The translations under genes and the position numbers were made by a program. 37,917 nt of DNA, taken from positions 1 to 37,917 of the IMG/VR virus record IMGVR_UViG_3300033141_001517; one strand, written 5' to 3'. Positions 7,412 to 14,214 of this stretch are shown here, in pieces (the first letter of the stretch is position 1; every line of letters starts with the position of its first letter). The notes under the pieces are model-generated. The model made no database searches and was not told the DNA's origin. It saw only the letters and a program-made list of their open reading frames with translations. Origin of the DNA: a virus.

Positions 7412-8253
7412 TATACCGAATATGTTAAGGTGTTTCGTAATATATTTGCGTCTTCAACAATGTAGCCCGCCGCGGCCGTATAGCTTTGGTCTGTTAATGC
7501 TGTTACGTCTACATAACTCACAGCGTCAAAGGCTTTAGCCTCTACCAAATTGACTACCACGTTTTGAACGCCTGTCGCTGCTTGTATTGCGTCGACCATG
7601 CCCATAATAGTATATTTGCCGTTAAAGTCCAAATTACGCCAATATGTTTTTATTGCCTCTTCAACTGGGTAAACACCCGGATTAGCCACGCTTTGCCCGT
7701 CCGCTGCTATTATTTGCCCGTCGACCTCAATTAATGCAGTCACTTGCATTTGGTCGCCGTCCTGGCTTATTACTTGTACCGCCGTTCCGGCGAAACGTTT
7801 TTCAATCCAGTATTGCGTTAATCCGCTTAATTCCGAAGGGTCTAACTTTTCCGGATTATCTGAAACGTCCAACTTTGCGGCCTTGATTAATACAAACCCA
7901 CTCTGTTCGGTTGCGCTTGATACTTTTATTATCTGCTTAAGCTCATCAATTACCGAGTATGAAGGAATACCATTTATTATTTCTAAAATGTCTCCAAACT
8001 GATACAAAAGCGTTTCCGCAGCATACCATTTTAAAGTGCCTGTGGGTATTTCCGTTTTTCGCACTTCTAAATCCGCCTCGAGCTCTGCGAATAGGTTTTC
8101 AAGTATTACAACCTCGGTAGCAAATAGGCCTAAAATATTGTACCAAATACTAGCATTCGAGGGATTTGTAAGGTCGTTTAGTTCGGCTTTGCTTTGTTTA
8201 TCCAAAACCATTTCGTCGATAACATCTTGTATTGTCCTTGGTGTAAAAGCCAT
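7411..8253 (-). CDS. Baseplate J-like wedge protein
   Basis: The protein has 280 residues and shows the layout of phage baseplate protein J: an N-terminal helical part with TFxxEVVILENLFAELE-like text, a middle region GFVLIKAAKL, and the conserved C-terminal block GVYPVEEAIKTYWRNLDFNG followed by YTIMGMVDAIQAATGVQNVV. In contractile phages J forms the outer wedge that triggers sheath contraction. It follows the portal gene by one base. Confidence 0.75.
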   Translation of the reverse strand: MAFTPRTIQDVIDEMVLDKQSKAELNDLTNPSNASIWYNILGLFATEVVILENLFAELEADLEVRKTEIPTGTLKWYAAETLLYQFGDILEIINGIPSYSVIDELKQIIKVSSATEQSGFVLIKAAKLDVSDNPEKLDPSELSGLTQYWIEKRFAGTAVQVISQDGDQMQVTALIEVDGQIIAADGQSVANPGVYPVEEAIKTYWRNLDFNGKYTIMGMVDAIQAATGVQNVVVNLVEAKAFDAVSYVDVTALTDQSYTAAAGYIVEDANILRNTLTYSV

Positions 8254-8254
8254 T

Positions 8255-9508
8255 TTATTTTGCTTGGTTGTATAACGCTTTAATTTTTTCTTTTAAGTCT
8301 TCTTTTTTCTCGGGGTCGGCGAAAGTTTCCATTTGCTCCTTATTTTCAAGTGTTAAGCCTATTTTCTCTATAATTTCGTCGACGTCAAAATCAAAATGGG
8401 GTGCTAATTTTGCAATTATTTCCGCCCAGTCCGAAACAGTCAACTCTTGCGAAAGTTCCCATTTAAAAACGTCGTTTTCGCCTATTTTAATGCCTAAAGC
8501 GGACATTTTTGGTATTAGCTTCTCATTGATTAAAAAACCCAAATAAACCCTTCTTGCTTGTATGAATATTTCTTTTTGTCGTTCGTGTACTTCGCCCTGC
8601 GAGCGGCTCGAACCGTCTTCAAAAACCATTGTTTGGCCTAAAAATGCCTTTGACATATTTTTATTTGCCATGTTCTCAAAGTCCTCGTAAGATTTATACC
8701 CCTGCCCCCCGTTGGTTAACGCTTCTATTTCGTCGTCCATTCCTACCACCACAGCGCCCGAATGCTTACGTTTTTGCAACCATTCTATTAAGTTGTTGCG
8801 ATGGTTTTTGTTTGCAAAATTGGTTTTTACAGTATAATATGGGGTTGTAAATAACTCGTTAAATACCGCCCAGAATTGCTTTACTTCACGCTTTAGAATG
8901 AATGATTTTGCAACCACATTGAAGCGGCCTAAGTGCTTTCTGCTTTTGACAAAAATTGTCCAATTATTAAGCGGGCTTTCTGTATAATCAAAATCCTTAG
9001 TATCTTGGTATTTGTCAACTGAGACAAAACCCCCGTCGGGTCTCACATTATACCTATCGACCAAAGAAACGCCCGAAAAAATACCGTCTTTAATCCCTGT
9101 AAACTGGATTAGTGAAAACCCCCAGTAATCGGCTTGCAAAACGTATTCCATGAAATCGTAAAACCAAAGTTTTTTAAATAAGTTGGTTTTGTCTTCGTCT
9201 ACTTCGTTTTGTTCGTTGAATACATTAAAAGGTGTTTGCGATACGTCAAAAAATATCGAATCTGTTAAAGCGGTTATATGCTCGTCAAAATCAATATTAT
9301 TATAAAGATTTAAAAGATTATGATATTTATGTGATTCGCCTATATATTCGCCCTCAGCGTCGGTTACTGCTACCGCCCAATCTTGCAAAGACTCTCTAAT
9401 CCTGTCAATAGAGTATTTTACTATGTCCTCGTTAATCTCTTTCTCTGCTTTATCAGATTTGAGATTGATTAAAGGTGTTTCTTTTTTAAATGGGTTCCTT
9501 AATTTCAT
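8255..9508 (-). CDS. Portal protein, DUF935 (Mu gp29-like)
   Basis: The protein has 417 residues. It shows portal features of the DUF935 group: an N-terminal region with INEDIVKYSIDRI, SIFFDVSQTPFNVFN in the wing, QADYWGFSLIQFTGI near 127-141, and the late segment KAFLGQTMVFEDGSSRSQGE at 295-314. Twelve copies would form the ring at the capsid vertex through which TerL pumps DNA. The C-terminus is acidic and basic by turns (EKKEDLKEKIKALYNQAK). The start overlaps the previous gene by four bases. Confidence 0.88.
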   Translation of the reverse strand: MKLRNPFKKETPLINLKSDKAEKEINEDIVKYSIDRIRESLQDWAVAVTDAEGEYIGESHKYHNLLNLYNNIDFDEHITALTDSIFFDVSQTPFNVFNEQNEVDEDKTNLFKKLWFYDFMEYVLQADYWGFSLIQFTGIKDGIFSGVSLVDRYNVRPDGGFVSVDKYQDTKDFDYTESPLNNWTIFVKSRKHLGRFNVVAKSFILKREVKQFWAVFNELFTTPYYTVKTNFANKNHRNNLIEWLQKRKHSGAVVVGMDDEIEALTNGGQGYKSYEDFENMANKNMSKAFLGQTMVFEDGSSRSQGEVHERQKEIFIQARRVYLGFLINEKLIPKMSALGIKIGENDVFKWELSQELTVSDWAEIIAKLAPHFDFDVDEIIEKIGLTLENKEQMETFADPEKKEDLKEKIKALYNQAK

Positions 9509-9741
9509 ATCGAAATGTCATTATAGTAAACTTTTTCAACCGCTTTCAAATCGCCGCCTTTACTTTTTAATTTGTTTTCTAGTTCCTTTAAGTCTGCAAA
9601 TGTTTTTGTTTGCATCGGCTCATTTGGGGCGGTTATGTAGAATATTTTCTTAATCGGGTTAAACATTGTTACTATGTTATTTTCCTGCAAAAGCGCTAGC
9701 GCTCTCGGGAACTCTTCTAGTATGTCTTTTAAATGCCCCAT
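9505..9741 (-). CDS. Small conserved-position protein before the portal
   Basis: The protein has 78 residues with an N-terminal helix (MGHLKDILEEFPRALALLQE), a strand region (KKIFYITAP) and a Lys-rich helix. I do not recognise it. It lies between the gp36-like connector and the portal with a two-base gap and a four-base overlap, so it is co-translated with head genes. A role in connector assembly is possible but only from context. Confidence 0.7.
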   Translation of the reverse strand: MGHLKDILEEFPRALALLQENNIVTMFNPIKKIFYITAPNEPMQTKTFADLKELENKLKSKGGDLKAVEKVYYNDISI

Positions 9742-9743
9742 TA

Positions 9744-10463
9744 CTAAAATGTAAAATTTCGCTCTTTTGATTCCGTTGCACTTTCAACAATCACAATATT
9801 ACCTGTCTGGTCTTCCTGATTCTCCGTAATAAGTGGTAAATTCGGCTGTACAGAGCCTTTATTTATTTGTTTTAAATATCCAATAGCTCCGCCGTTTTGG
9901 CTTGCGCTATTGCCGTCGTACCTTTCTTTTCTAAATACTGGAATATCAACATTATTCAATCGGGTTAAAATATGGTAGATAATTATATCTGCAGTTAATT
10001 CAACCATTTTTAAATTTCTTGGGTCGCCTGAACTGAAAAAATCCGTATCAATTGGTAAATTTCCCGTGCTGTCTGCGATGCACTCGTATTTACTTTCGTT
10101 TGCAGCCACAAAGTCCCATTTTGCAGGGTCGAAGGGCTCGGCGATGGCTATATCTGTGTTTGCCGTGTAAATGTTTTTTTCAAAAGAAACAAAGTCATTT
10201 TCTGAATATGTCTGAGTCGCGTCGTAGGCGTCTTCAATCCAATAAACTCGGTCACCGATTACGAAAACCGTTGCGGCATCAAAAGGCTTTAGCACTTTGA
10301 ATATTAAAGCCTCGTCGTACCTTGCCCGTAAATAGCTGCTTATCTCTTCAATAGTGCTTATTAATTGAGTTTGCCATATTTCGTCAGCCTCGTTTATAAG
10401 CTTATTAAAAGCGTCCTGCGGGTAAGTTCGGTAAAAATCGGACTTTAGTATAAAATAATCCAT
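9744..10463 (-). CDS. Mu gp36-like (DUF1320) connector with inserted carbohydrate-binding-like region
   Basis: The protein has 239 residues, longer than typical gp36 proteins (about 140). The ends fit DUF1320: N-terminal helices to about residue 58 and a C-terminal VELTADIIIYHILTRLNN, then a segment like YDGNSASQNGGAIGYLKQIN ahead of KGSVQPNLP. Between about 61 and 130 there is extra sequence with the pattern of CBM5/12-type modules, GDRVYW and YSENDFVSFEKNIYTANTD ending FDPAKW. Gp36 proteins help connect head and tail. The inserted part could be exposed on the virion and bind surface sugar. The insert reading is by eye. Confidence 0.7.
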   Translation of the reverse strand: MDYFILKSDFYRTYPQDAFNKLINEADEIWQTQLISTIEEISSYLRARYDEALIFKVLKPFDAATVFVIGDRVYWIEDAYDATQTYSENDFVSFEKNIYTANTDIAIAEPFDPAKWDFVAANESKYECIADSTGNLPIDTDFFSSGDPRNLKMVELTADIIIYHILTRLNNVDIPVFRKERYDGNSASQNGGAIGYLKQINKGSVQPNLPLITENQEDQTGNIVIVESATESKERNFTF

Positions 10464-10485
10464 ATAGATAAAATTTATATAAAAA

Positions 10486-10517
10486 CAAAATTAATCAATT
10501 TTATCCTTAAAAACAAA
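10486..10517 (-). promoter_or_regulatory. Promoter (second class) for connector/portal genes
   Basis: On the - strand, TTTG (10,517-10,514), a 20-base gap and TAATTTTG (10,493-10,486), with the ATG 22 bases further on. Spacing and leader (TATAAAT, ATCTATATG) match the promoter at 3429-3460. Its -33 box overlaps the T-tract of the hairpin terminator of the gene before it. Confidence 0.65.
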
Positions 10518-10544
10518 AAAGGCTTAGAGTATTCTAAGCCTTTT
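10515..10544 (-). terminator. Hairpin terminator, probably bidirectional
   Basis: GGCTTAGA (10,521-10,528), loop GTAT, TCTAAGCC (10,533-10,540), flanked by A- and T-tracts that extend the stem to 12 bp. On the - strand it ends the two small genes at 10,558-10,914, and a T-rich tail follows. It stops transcription from the TerL side so that the connector/portal genes depend on their own promoter. Confidence 0.8.
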
Positions 10545-10557
10545 CAATTTATTATTA

Positions 10558-10734
10558 CTATACACAACTTAAAGAAACAAGCAGCTCTCTAATTTTAGCG
10601 TTTATTTCTTTGGCTGTATATTTCTGCCTTAATTCGCCTCTAAGTTGTTTATCAACATTTAATTGATAAACAACCGTAGGGGCTGACTTTTTACGCCCTG
10701 CCCCTTTTCTTTTGCCCCCGTGTTTGTTTTTCAT
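10558..10734 (-). CDS. Small basic protein, 58 residues, possible RHH-type regulator
   Basis: Reading frame MKNKHGGKRKGAGRKKSAPT then VVYQLNVDKQLRGELRQKYT and a C-terminal helix. The GGKRKGAGRKK N-terminus is common in small phage and plasmid proteins that bind DNA. The following strand-helix pattern could be a ribbon-helix-helix fold. Its ATG directly follows the stop of the upstream gene (10,735), so the pair is co-translated. It is followed by a strong terminator. A regulator of late genes is a reasonable guess, given its place just upstream of the second-class promoter. Confidence 0.7.
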   Translation of the reverse strand: MKNKHGGKRKGAGRKKSAPTVVYQLNVDKQLRGELRQKYTAKEINAKIRELLVSLSCV

Positions 10735-10914
10735 CTAATTAACTGTTACGCTATTTCCTTTTTTAATTTCAACACTGTGAGCGTGAAAACGCACACAAGC
10801 ATTAGAATAATCTACAGAACCTTTTTCTAATTTTCTTGAAAATTCTTCGCCCTCTTCGTTTGTTGTTGTTTTCATGAAAGAATAGTCAGTGTCTCTTTTA
10901 ATTATCGTTTTCAT
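10735..10914 (-). CDS. Small protein of unknown function, 59 residues
   Basis: Reading frame MKTIIKRDTDYSFMKTTTNE, ending VEIKKGNSVTVN. It has no recognisable motif and is a mix of charged residues and short strands. It has its own promoter-like -7 box at 10,957-10,964 and shares an operon with the 58-residue basic protein. Confidence 0.65.
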   Translation of the reverse strand: MKTIIKRDTDYSFMKTTTNEEGEEFSRKLEKGSVDYSNACVRFHAHSVEIKKGNSVTVN

Positions 10915-10956
10915 CTTTTTAAGTTTTACATCTCAGCTTTATTGCTTTTGATACAC

Positions 10957-10964
10957 CAAAGATA
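10957..10964 (-). promoter_or_regulatory. Promoter -7 box for the two small genes
   Basis: On the - strand TATCTTTG, the same box as in the early promoters of this genome, 42 bases before the ATG at 10,914. The -33 position, 19 bases upstream, reads GTAG and not TTTG, so the promoter may be weak or need an activator. Confidence 0.45.
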
Positions 10965-11051
10965 AATATAATATTTGAATAAACTACTATAAATATCAAA
11001 AAAGATTAAGTTATTTTTAATTATTTTGCTAATTGCTTAAAGCACAAGGCG

Positions 11052-12605
11052 TTAAAAGCCGCTTAACAAAGAATTATTTTGAGTATCGGGCAAACTGTTA
11101 TCGGAATAGTCGCTAAAACGGTTTAAAAACTGCTTGAATTCAGGTTCAAAGGTTTTGCAAATAAAATACCTTAGTGAATCGAGTATGTGCCCGTTTGGCT
11201 CATAACTTTGTTTTGTTTTCGGGTCGGTGATACGTCTTTTTAGTATCCCGCCGTCTTTGTCCTCTTTGGTTTCGATATAGTCATTAATTGACTCCTTACA
11301 AGTTTCGTTTATTTCTATTTCCATATTCTCAAAACCCCCGTCGAAAATGTGGTTTATAAAGTCGCCTGTACTTGCAACGGGTGGGGCTTTTCTGAAAAAC
11401 TTATCTATTATTGTGTAACCCTCTTTTTTTATGCTCTCCGTAAACAGGTCGTAGAACGATTTTTTATTGTCGTCTATATTGTTGCGTGCCTTGGTGGTCG
11501 GGTCGCCGTACAGGTATATTTTTTGATTGTAATTTTTTTCTTTTAGCCAGTCGGCAACATATTTACCCGACTTTCGAGCTGTATTAATCGGGTCTCTTGC
11601 GGGCAATTCATGTATTTGTCGAATAAAGTATTTTTGATTTACTTTTTTAATCTGCCATACTGAAACGGCAATGTAAGGCATTACGTTCGAGTCAATAGAG
11701 ATATGCAGAGTGTTCTCGAAGTCGTATGTTAAGGGTTTTACGTGGTTATCAACACTAAAACTTTTTAAGAATTCTCCCCCGCTGTGTATGTTCTTAGGGG
11801 TTTGCTGATATTGTGAATAAAAAACATAAGGAGTTATTTTCCTTAAATGGATTAAGGTTTCTGCACTTAATTTCATTTCCCAAAGTGCCTTGCCATCCTC
11901 TTTGAGAGCAGGCAAAACTAACAATTCCCATTTTTCCCGCTCTTTTTCAAGCAAAAACCCCGTTAAGTCGTTGGCATGTAATCTTTGCATCACTATAATA
12001 ATCGGGGTTTTTTCGCTGTTTAGCCTACTCCTTAAAGTATTGTCGAATCGTTCATTTACAAAATCCCTCGTAACCATAGAAAGCGCGCTTTCAGGCTTTA
12101 TAGGGTCATCTATTATTAAAGCGCCTGAAAAATACTCGCTGTCTATAGACCCCGCACCAAACCCCGTAATTTGCCCCCCTGTAGAGGTTGCGTAGACCCC
12201 GCCGCCTTGTTTTGTGTACCATTTACTTTTAGAATCGCTGTCTTTTTTTGTTTCAATGTCGAATAGGTCTTGGTAGGATTTTGATTTTATTAAATCCCTT
12301 ACACTTTCCGAGTTATCCAAAGCCAATTTTTCAGAATAAGAGGCGTGAATAAATTTTGATTTTGGGTTAAATGCCAAACCCAGGGCCATAAGCATTTTAA
12401 CTATCAATTCTGTTTTGCCAAAGCGGGGGGCTATGTTTATTATTAACCTAGTAGTTTTTAGGGTTAAAACGTCTTTTAATTTTTCGGCTATTATTCTGTG
12501 AGGCTCCGCCGGGTAAAATTCCCGGTTATATTCCATTTTAAAAAAATATTGGGTAAAAAGCAAAGGGTCAGATAAAAGTAATTTTCGCAATTCCGTTTTA
12601 TTCAT
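11052..12605 (-). CDS. terL: Terminase large subunit
   Basis: The protein has 517 residues with the TerL order: Walker A NIAPRFGKTELIVKM near 57-71, Walker B ALIIDDP at 162-168, coupling segment IIIVMQRLHANDLTGFLL, then a C-terminal nuclease part with HISIDSNVMPYIAVSVW, YLYGDPTTKARN and HILDSLRYFICKTFE. It is the ATP-driven motor that cuts concatemers and packages DNA through the portal. The ATG overlaps the TerS gene by eight bases. The 138 bases up to the next gene contain only a promoter-like box. Confidence 0.95.
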   Translation of the reverse strand: MNKTELRKLLLSDPLLFTQYFFKMEYNREFYPAEPHRIIAEKLKDVLTLKTTRLIINIAPRFGKTELIVKMLMALGLAFNPKSKFIHASYSEKLALDNSESVRDLIKSKSYQDLFDIETKKDSDSKSKWYTKQGGGVYATSTGGQITGFGAGSIDSEYFSGALIIDDPIKPESALSMVTRDFVNERFDNTLRSRLNSEKTPIIIVMQRLHANDLTGFLLEKEREKWELLVLPALKEDGKALWEMKLSAETLIHLRKITPYVFYSQYQQTPKNIHSGGEFLKSFSVDNHVKPLTYDFENTLHISIDSNVMPYIAVSVWQIKKVNQKYFIRQIHELPARDPINTARKSGKYVADWLKEKNYNQKIYLYGDPTTKARNNIDDNKKSFYDLFTESIKKEGYTIIDKFFRKAPPVASTGDFINHIFDGGFENMEIEINETCKESINDYIETKEDKDGGILKRRITDPKTKQSYEPNGHILDSLRYFICKTFEPEFKQFLNRFSDYSDNSLPDTQNNSLLSGF

Positions 12606-13035
12606 TCTTTAAACTTTTTATTATTTCGTCTCTGTCTTCATCGGTTAAGTCACTCTTTAGGGTTAAACTGTGTACCTTCTCGGCATCGTAGCCCATTGCC
12701 TTTTTAATTTCTTGTAAGGCTTTTATTTGGTTACTGGTGTCCGCAGCGTCAAGAGTAGCACCAAAGGCTATATCCGCAAGGCCTTTAAGCACTCTTAGTT
12801 TACTTATGCCCGCCTCCCCTTCTATATCGTTCTTAATGAAAGCGATATACTGCTTTATCTGAGGTTTTCTTAAGTTCTCGTAAGACATTTCACTTGCGGA
12901 GTTTTCAGAGTACCCGGCCACTATTGCAGCCCGAGTTCCGTTCCAATCAATGACATATTCGTGACAAAAAATACTTTGCTTTTTTGTCAGCTTTTCTTTC
13001 AGCTCCTCTAAAGTGTATATTACTTCTTTTTCCAT
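12598..13035 (-). CDS. terS: Terminase small subunit
   Basis: The protein has 145 residues. Its N-terminal helix-turn-helix region (LTKKQSIFCHEYVIDWNGTR, AAIVAGYS, NLRKPQIKQYI, residues about 16-65) is the typical Terminase_2 DNA-binding domain, followed by a helical oligomerisation part (LRVLKGLADIAFG) and a charged tail that would contact TerL. It recognises the packaging start site. The gene overlaps both neighbours, so TerS, TerL and the 52-residue protein are translationally coupled. Confidence 0.92.
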   Translation of the reverse strand: MEKEVIYTLEELKEKLTKKQSIFCHEYVIDWNGTRAAIVAGYSENSASEMSYENLRKPQIKQYIAFIKNDIEGEAGISKLRVLKGLADIAFGATLDAADTSNQIKALQEIKKAMGYDAEKVHSLTLKSDLTDEDRDEIIKSLKNE

Positions 13036-13178
13036 TTTGCGGCTATTTCTTTTCGTTTCTCAATTGGTAGAGCCAGAAAGTAAATAATTTCCCTTTTTAA
13101 TCTCTTCTTTAGTTTCCTAGGAGGGTTAAACCCTATTAGCCAGTTTCTAAAACCTCGGTCTTTTATGTAGTGTGCCAT
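13020..13178 (-). CDS. Small basic protein upstream of TerS, 52 residues
   Basis: The frame begins MAHYIKDRGFRNWLIGFNPP and continues with RKLKKRLKREIIYFLALPIE and a Lys-rich end. It starts 3 bases after the stop of the membrane-protein gene and overlaps the TerS start by 16 bases, so it fills the only gap in the operon. I do not recognise the function. Its short size makes it less certain than the neighbours. Confidence 0.6.
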   Translation of the reverse strand: MAHYIKDRGFRNWLIGFNPPRKLKKRLKREIIYFLALPIEKRKEIAAKWKKK

Positions 13179-13181
13179 TTT

Positions 13182-13616
13182 TTAACCTATTGAATAGTAA
13201 GACATTTCTAGTAAATCTTTGATTGTGATTTTTTTACCGCTTTTTTTGGCAACTATTTTATTATAGTGTTTAATAAAAGTGTTATTCACAACGGCCAGTT
13301 TACCGTCTGTTTTTTGAATCACTAAATATCTTTTCCCGGGACGTGTGCCCCTGTTAGTAGATTTATAATACTTCTTTTTGGCCTCTTTAATTGCCTGCCT
13401 GAAATTCCACCAATTTAAAAACTCGATTTCTTTTCTTTTAATAAATCCGTTAAAACTCACTGTTACAAAAACCAAAGGTATTGCAACCAACAAAAAAAAG
13501 AAACCGAAACCCAGATAAACCAAGAGACGCCCTAAAAAGAGCCCAACCAGAATATTAAGTACTATTATAACCTTGTTTTCCTTGAAAAATGTTAAAATCC
13601 TTTTTATCCGCTTCAT
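13182..13616 (-). CDS. Membrane protein with two predicted transmembrane segments
   Basis: With the start at 13,616 (MKRIKRILTFFKENKV) the protein has 144 residues. An upstream in-frame ATG at 13,643 is rejected because the -7 promoter box (13,641-13,648) covers it. Residues about 16-35 and 36-55 are hydrophobic (VIIVLNILVGLFLGRLLVYL, then FFFLLVAIPLVFVTVSF) and form a hairpin. The rest is a basic cytoplasmic domain (RQAIKEAKKKYYKS, GKRYLVIQKTDGKLAVV). No known family is recognised. A host-takeover or superinfection-exclusion protein is possible. It has its own early-type promoter. Confidence 0.75.
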   Translation of the reverse strand: MKRIKRILTFFKENKVIIVLNILVGLFLGRLLVYLGFGFFFLLVAIPLVFVTVSFNGFIKRKEIEFLNWWNFRQAIKEAKKKYYKSTNRGTRPGKRYLVIQKTDGKLAVVNNTFIKHYNKIVAKKSGKKITIKDLLEMSYYSIG

Positions 13617-13640
13617 ATTAAAAATTATTAATTTGTACTG

Positions 13641-13671
13641 CAAAGATAAGATATTTTTTCACACTTTCAAA
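13641..13671 (-). promoter_or_regulatory. Early-type promoter for membrane protein and terminase genes
   Basis: On the - strand TTTG (13,671-13,668), a 19-base gap and TATCTTTG (13,648-13,641), 24 bases before the ATG at 13,616. It matches the two divergent promoters at 16.5 kb in boxes and spacing and would drive the membrane protein, the 52-residue protein, TerS and TerL. Confidence 0.75.
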
Positions 13672-14146
13672 AGAAAAACTCTTTGTTTCTCTGTAAAACA
13701 CTAACCCCCAAGCCTTTAATTTTTGACAAACAGGCAGCCCCATACACCTAAACCCCCATAAACATTGAGGGGAACAAAGCCGAAAAACATTGTTTCTCTG
13801 TAACTCTCTGGCACACACCTAATTAATTTTTAACGTAAACAAAGAAAATAATCTTTGTTTATCTCTGTTTCACCTTTAAACTCTACAGGTATACGTATTT
13901 AACCGTTAGAAAAGCAACAAAAAAAGTAACAAAAAGTTCACATAGGCTTATAAGGGGTAATATACAGTAAATAATATTACACATATCTATAATATTCTAT
14001 ATATCTATAATCCATATAAGTGGTATTTAAGTAATATAACTTTATAGCCTTTTTATTGTAGTTATTGTTTACAATTACCAAAACCCCCACCCTCACTACT
14101 TATAAAATAAACAATAAATATTTCTTTGTTGCCGTCTTTGTTTACC
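13672..14146. other. AT-rich non-coding region with repeats, possible replication origin
   Basis: No convincing gene lies in these 475 bases. Visible structure: TTGTTTCTCTGTAA twice (13,683-13,696 and 13,790-13,803); a 10-bp inverted repeat TAAACAAAGA/TCTTTGTTTA (13,836-13,845 and 13,852-13,861); an inverted copy of GTAAACAAAGA (13,835-13,845) at 14,135-14,145; and a very AT-rich middle (13,970-14,040) with several ATATCTATA-like words. The repeats plus an easily melted AT-rich stretch resemble a phage origin or a protein-binding control region. No test of this is possible from sequence alone. Confidence 0.4.
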
Positions 14147-14185
14147 GAAAAAGGCTAACTCCCTAATAAATAGAGGGTTAGCCTT
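14147..14185 (-). terminator. Terminator of the leftward early operon
   Basis: AAGGCTAAC (14,151-14,159) pairs with GTTAGCCTT (14,177-14,185), with a further short CCT/AGG pairing inside. On the - strand the hairpin is followed by TTTTT. It lies 29 bases after the methyltransferase stop and would separate the early operon from the non-coding region. Confidence 0.75.
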
Positions 14186-14214
14186 AAATGATTTGTTTCT
14201 TTATCAATTTTCTA

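Noticed and set aside
13618-13818. Open frame of 66 codons on the - strand
   Set aside because: It overlaps the promoter of the membrane protein gene, and its Cys- and Trp-rich text looks random; the non-coding repeats run through it.
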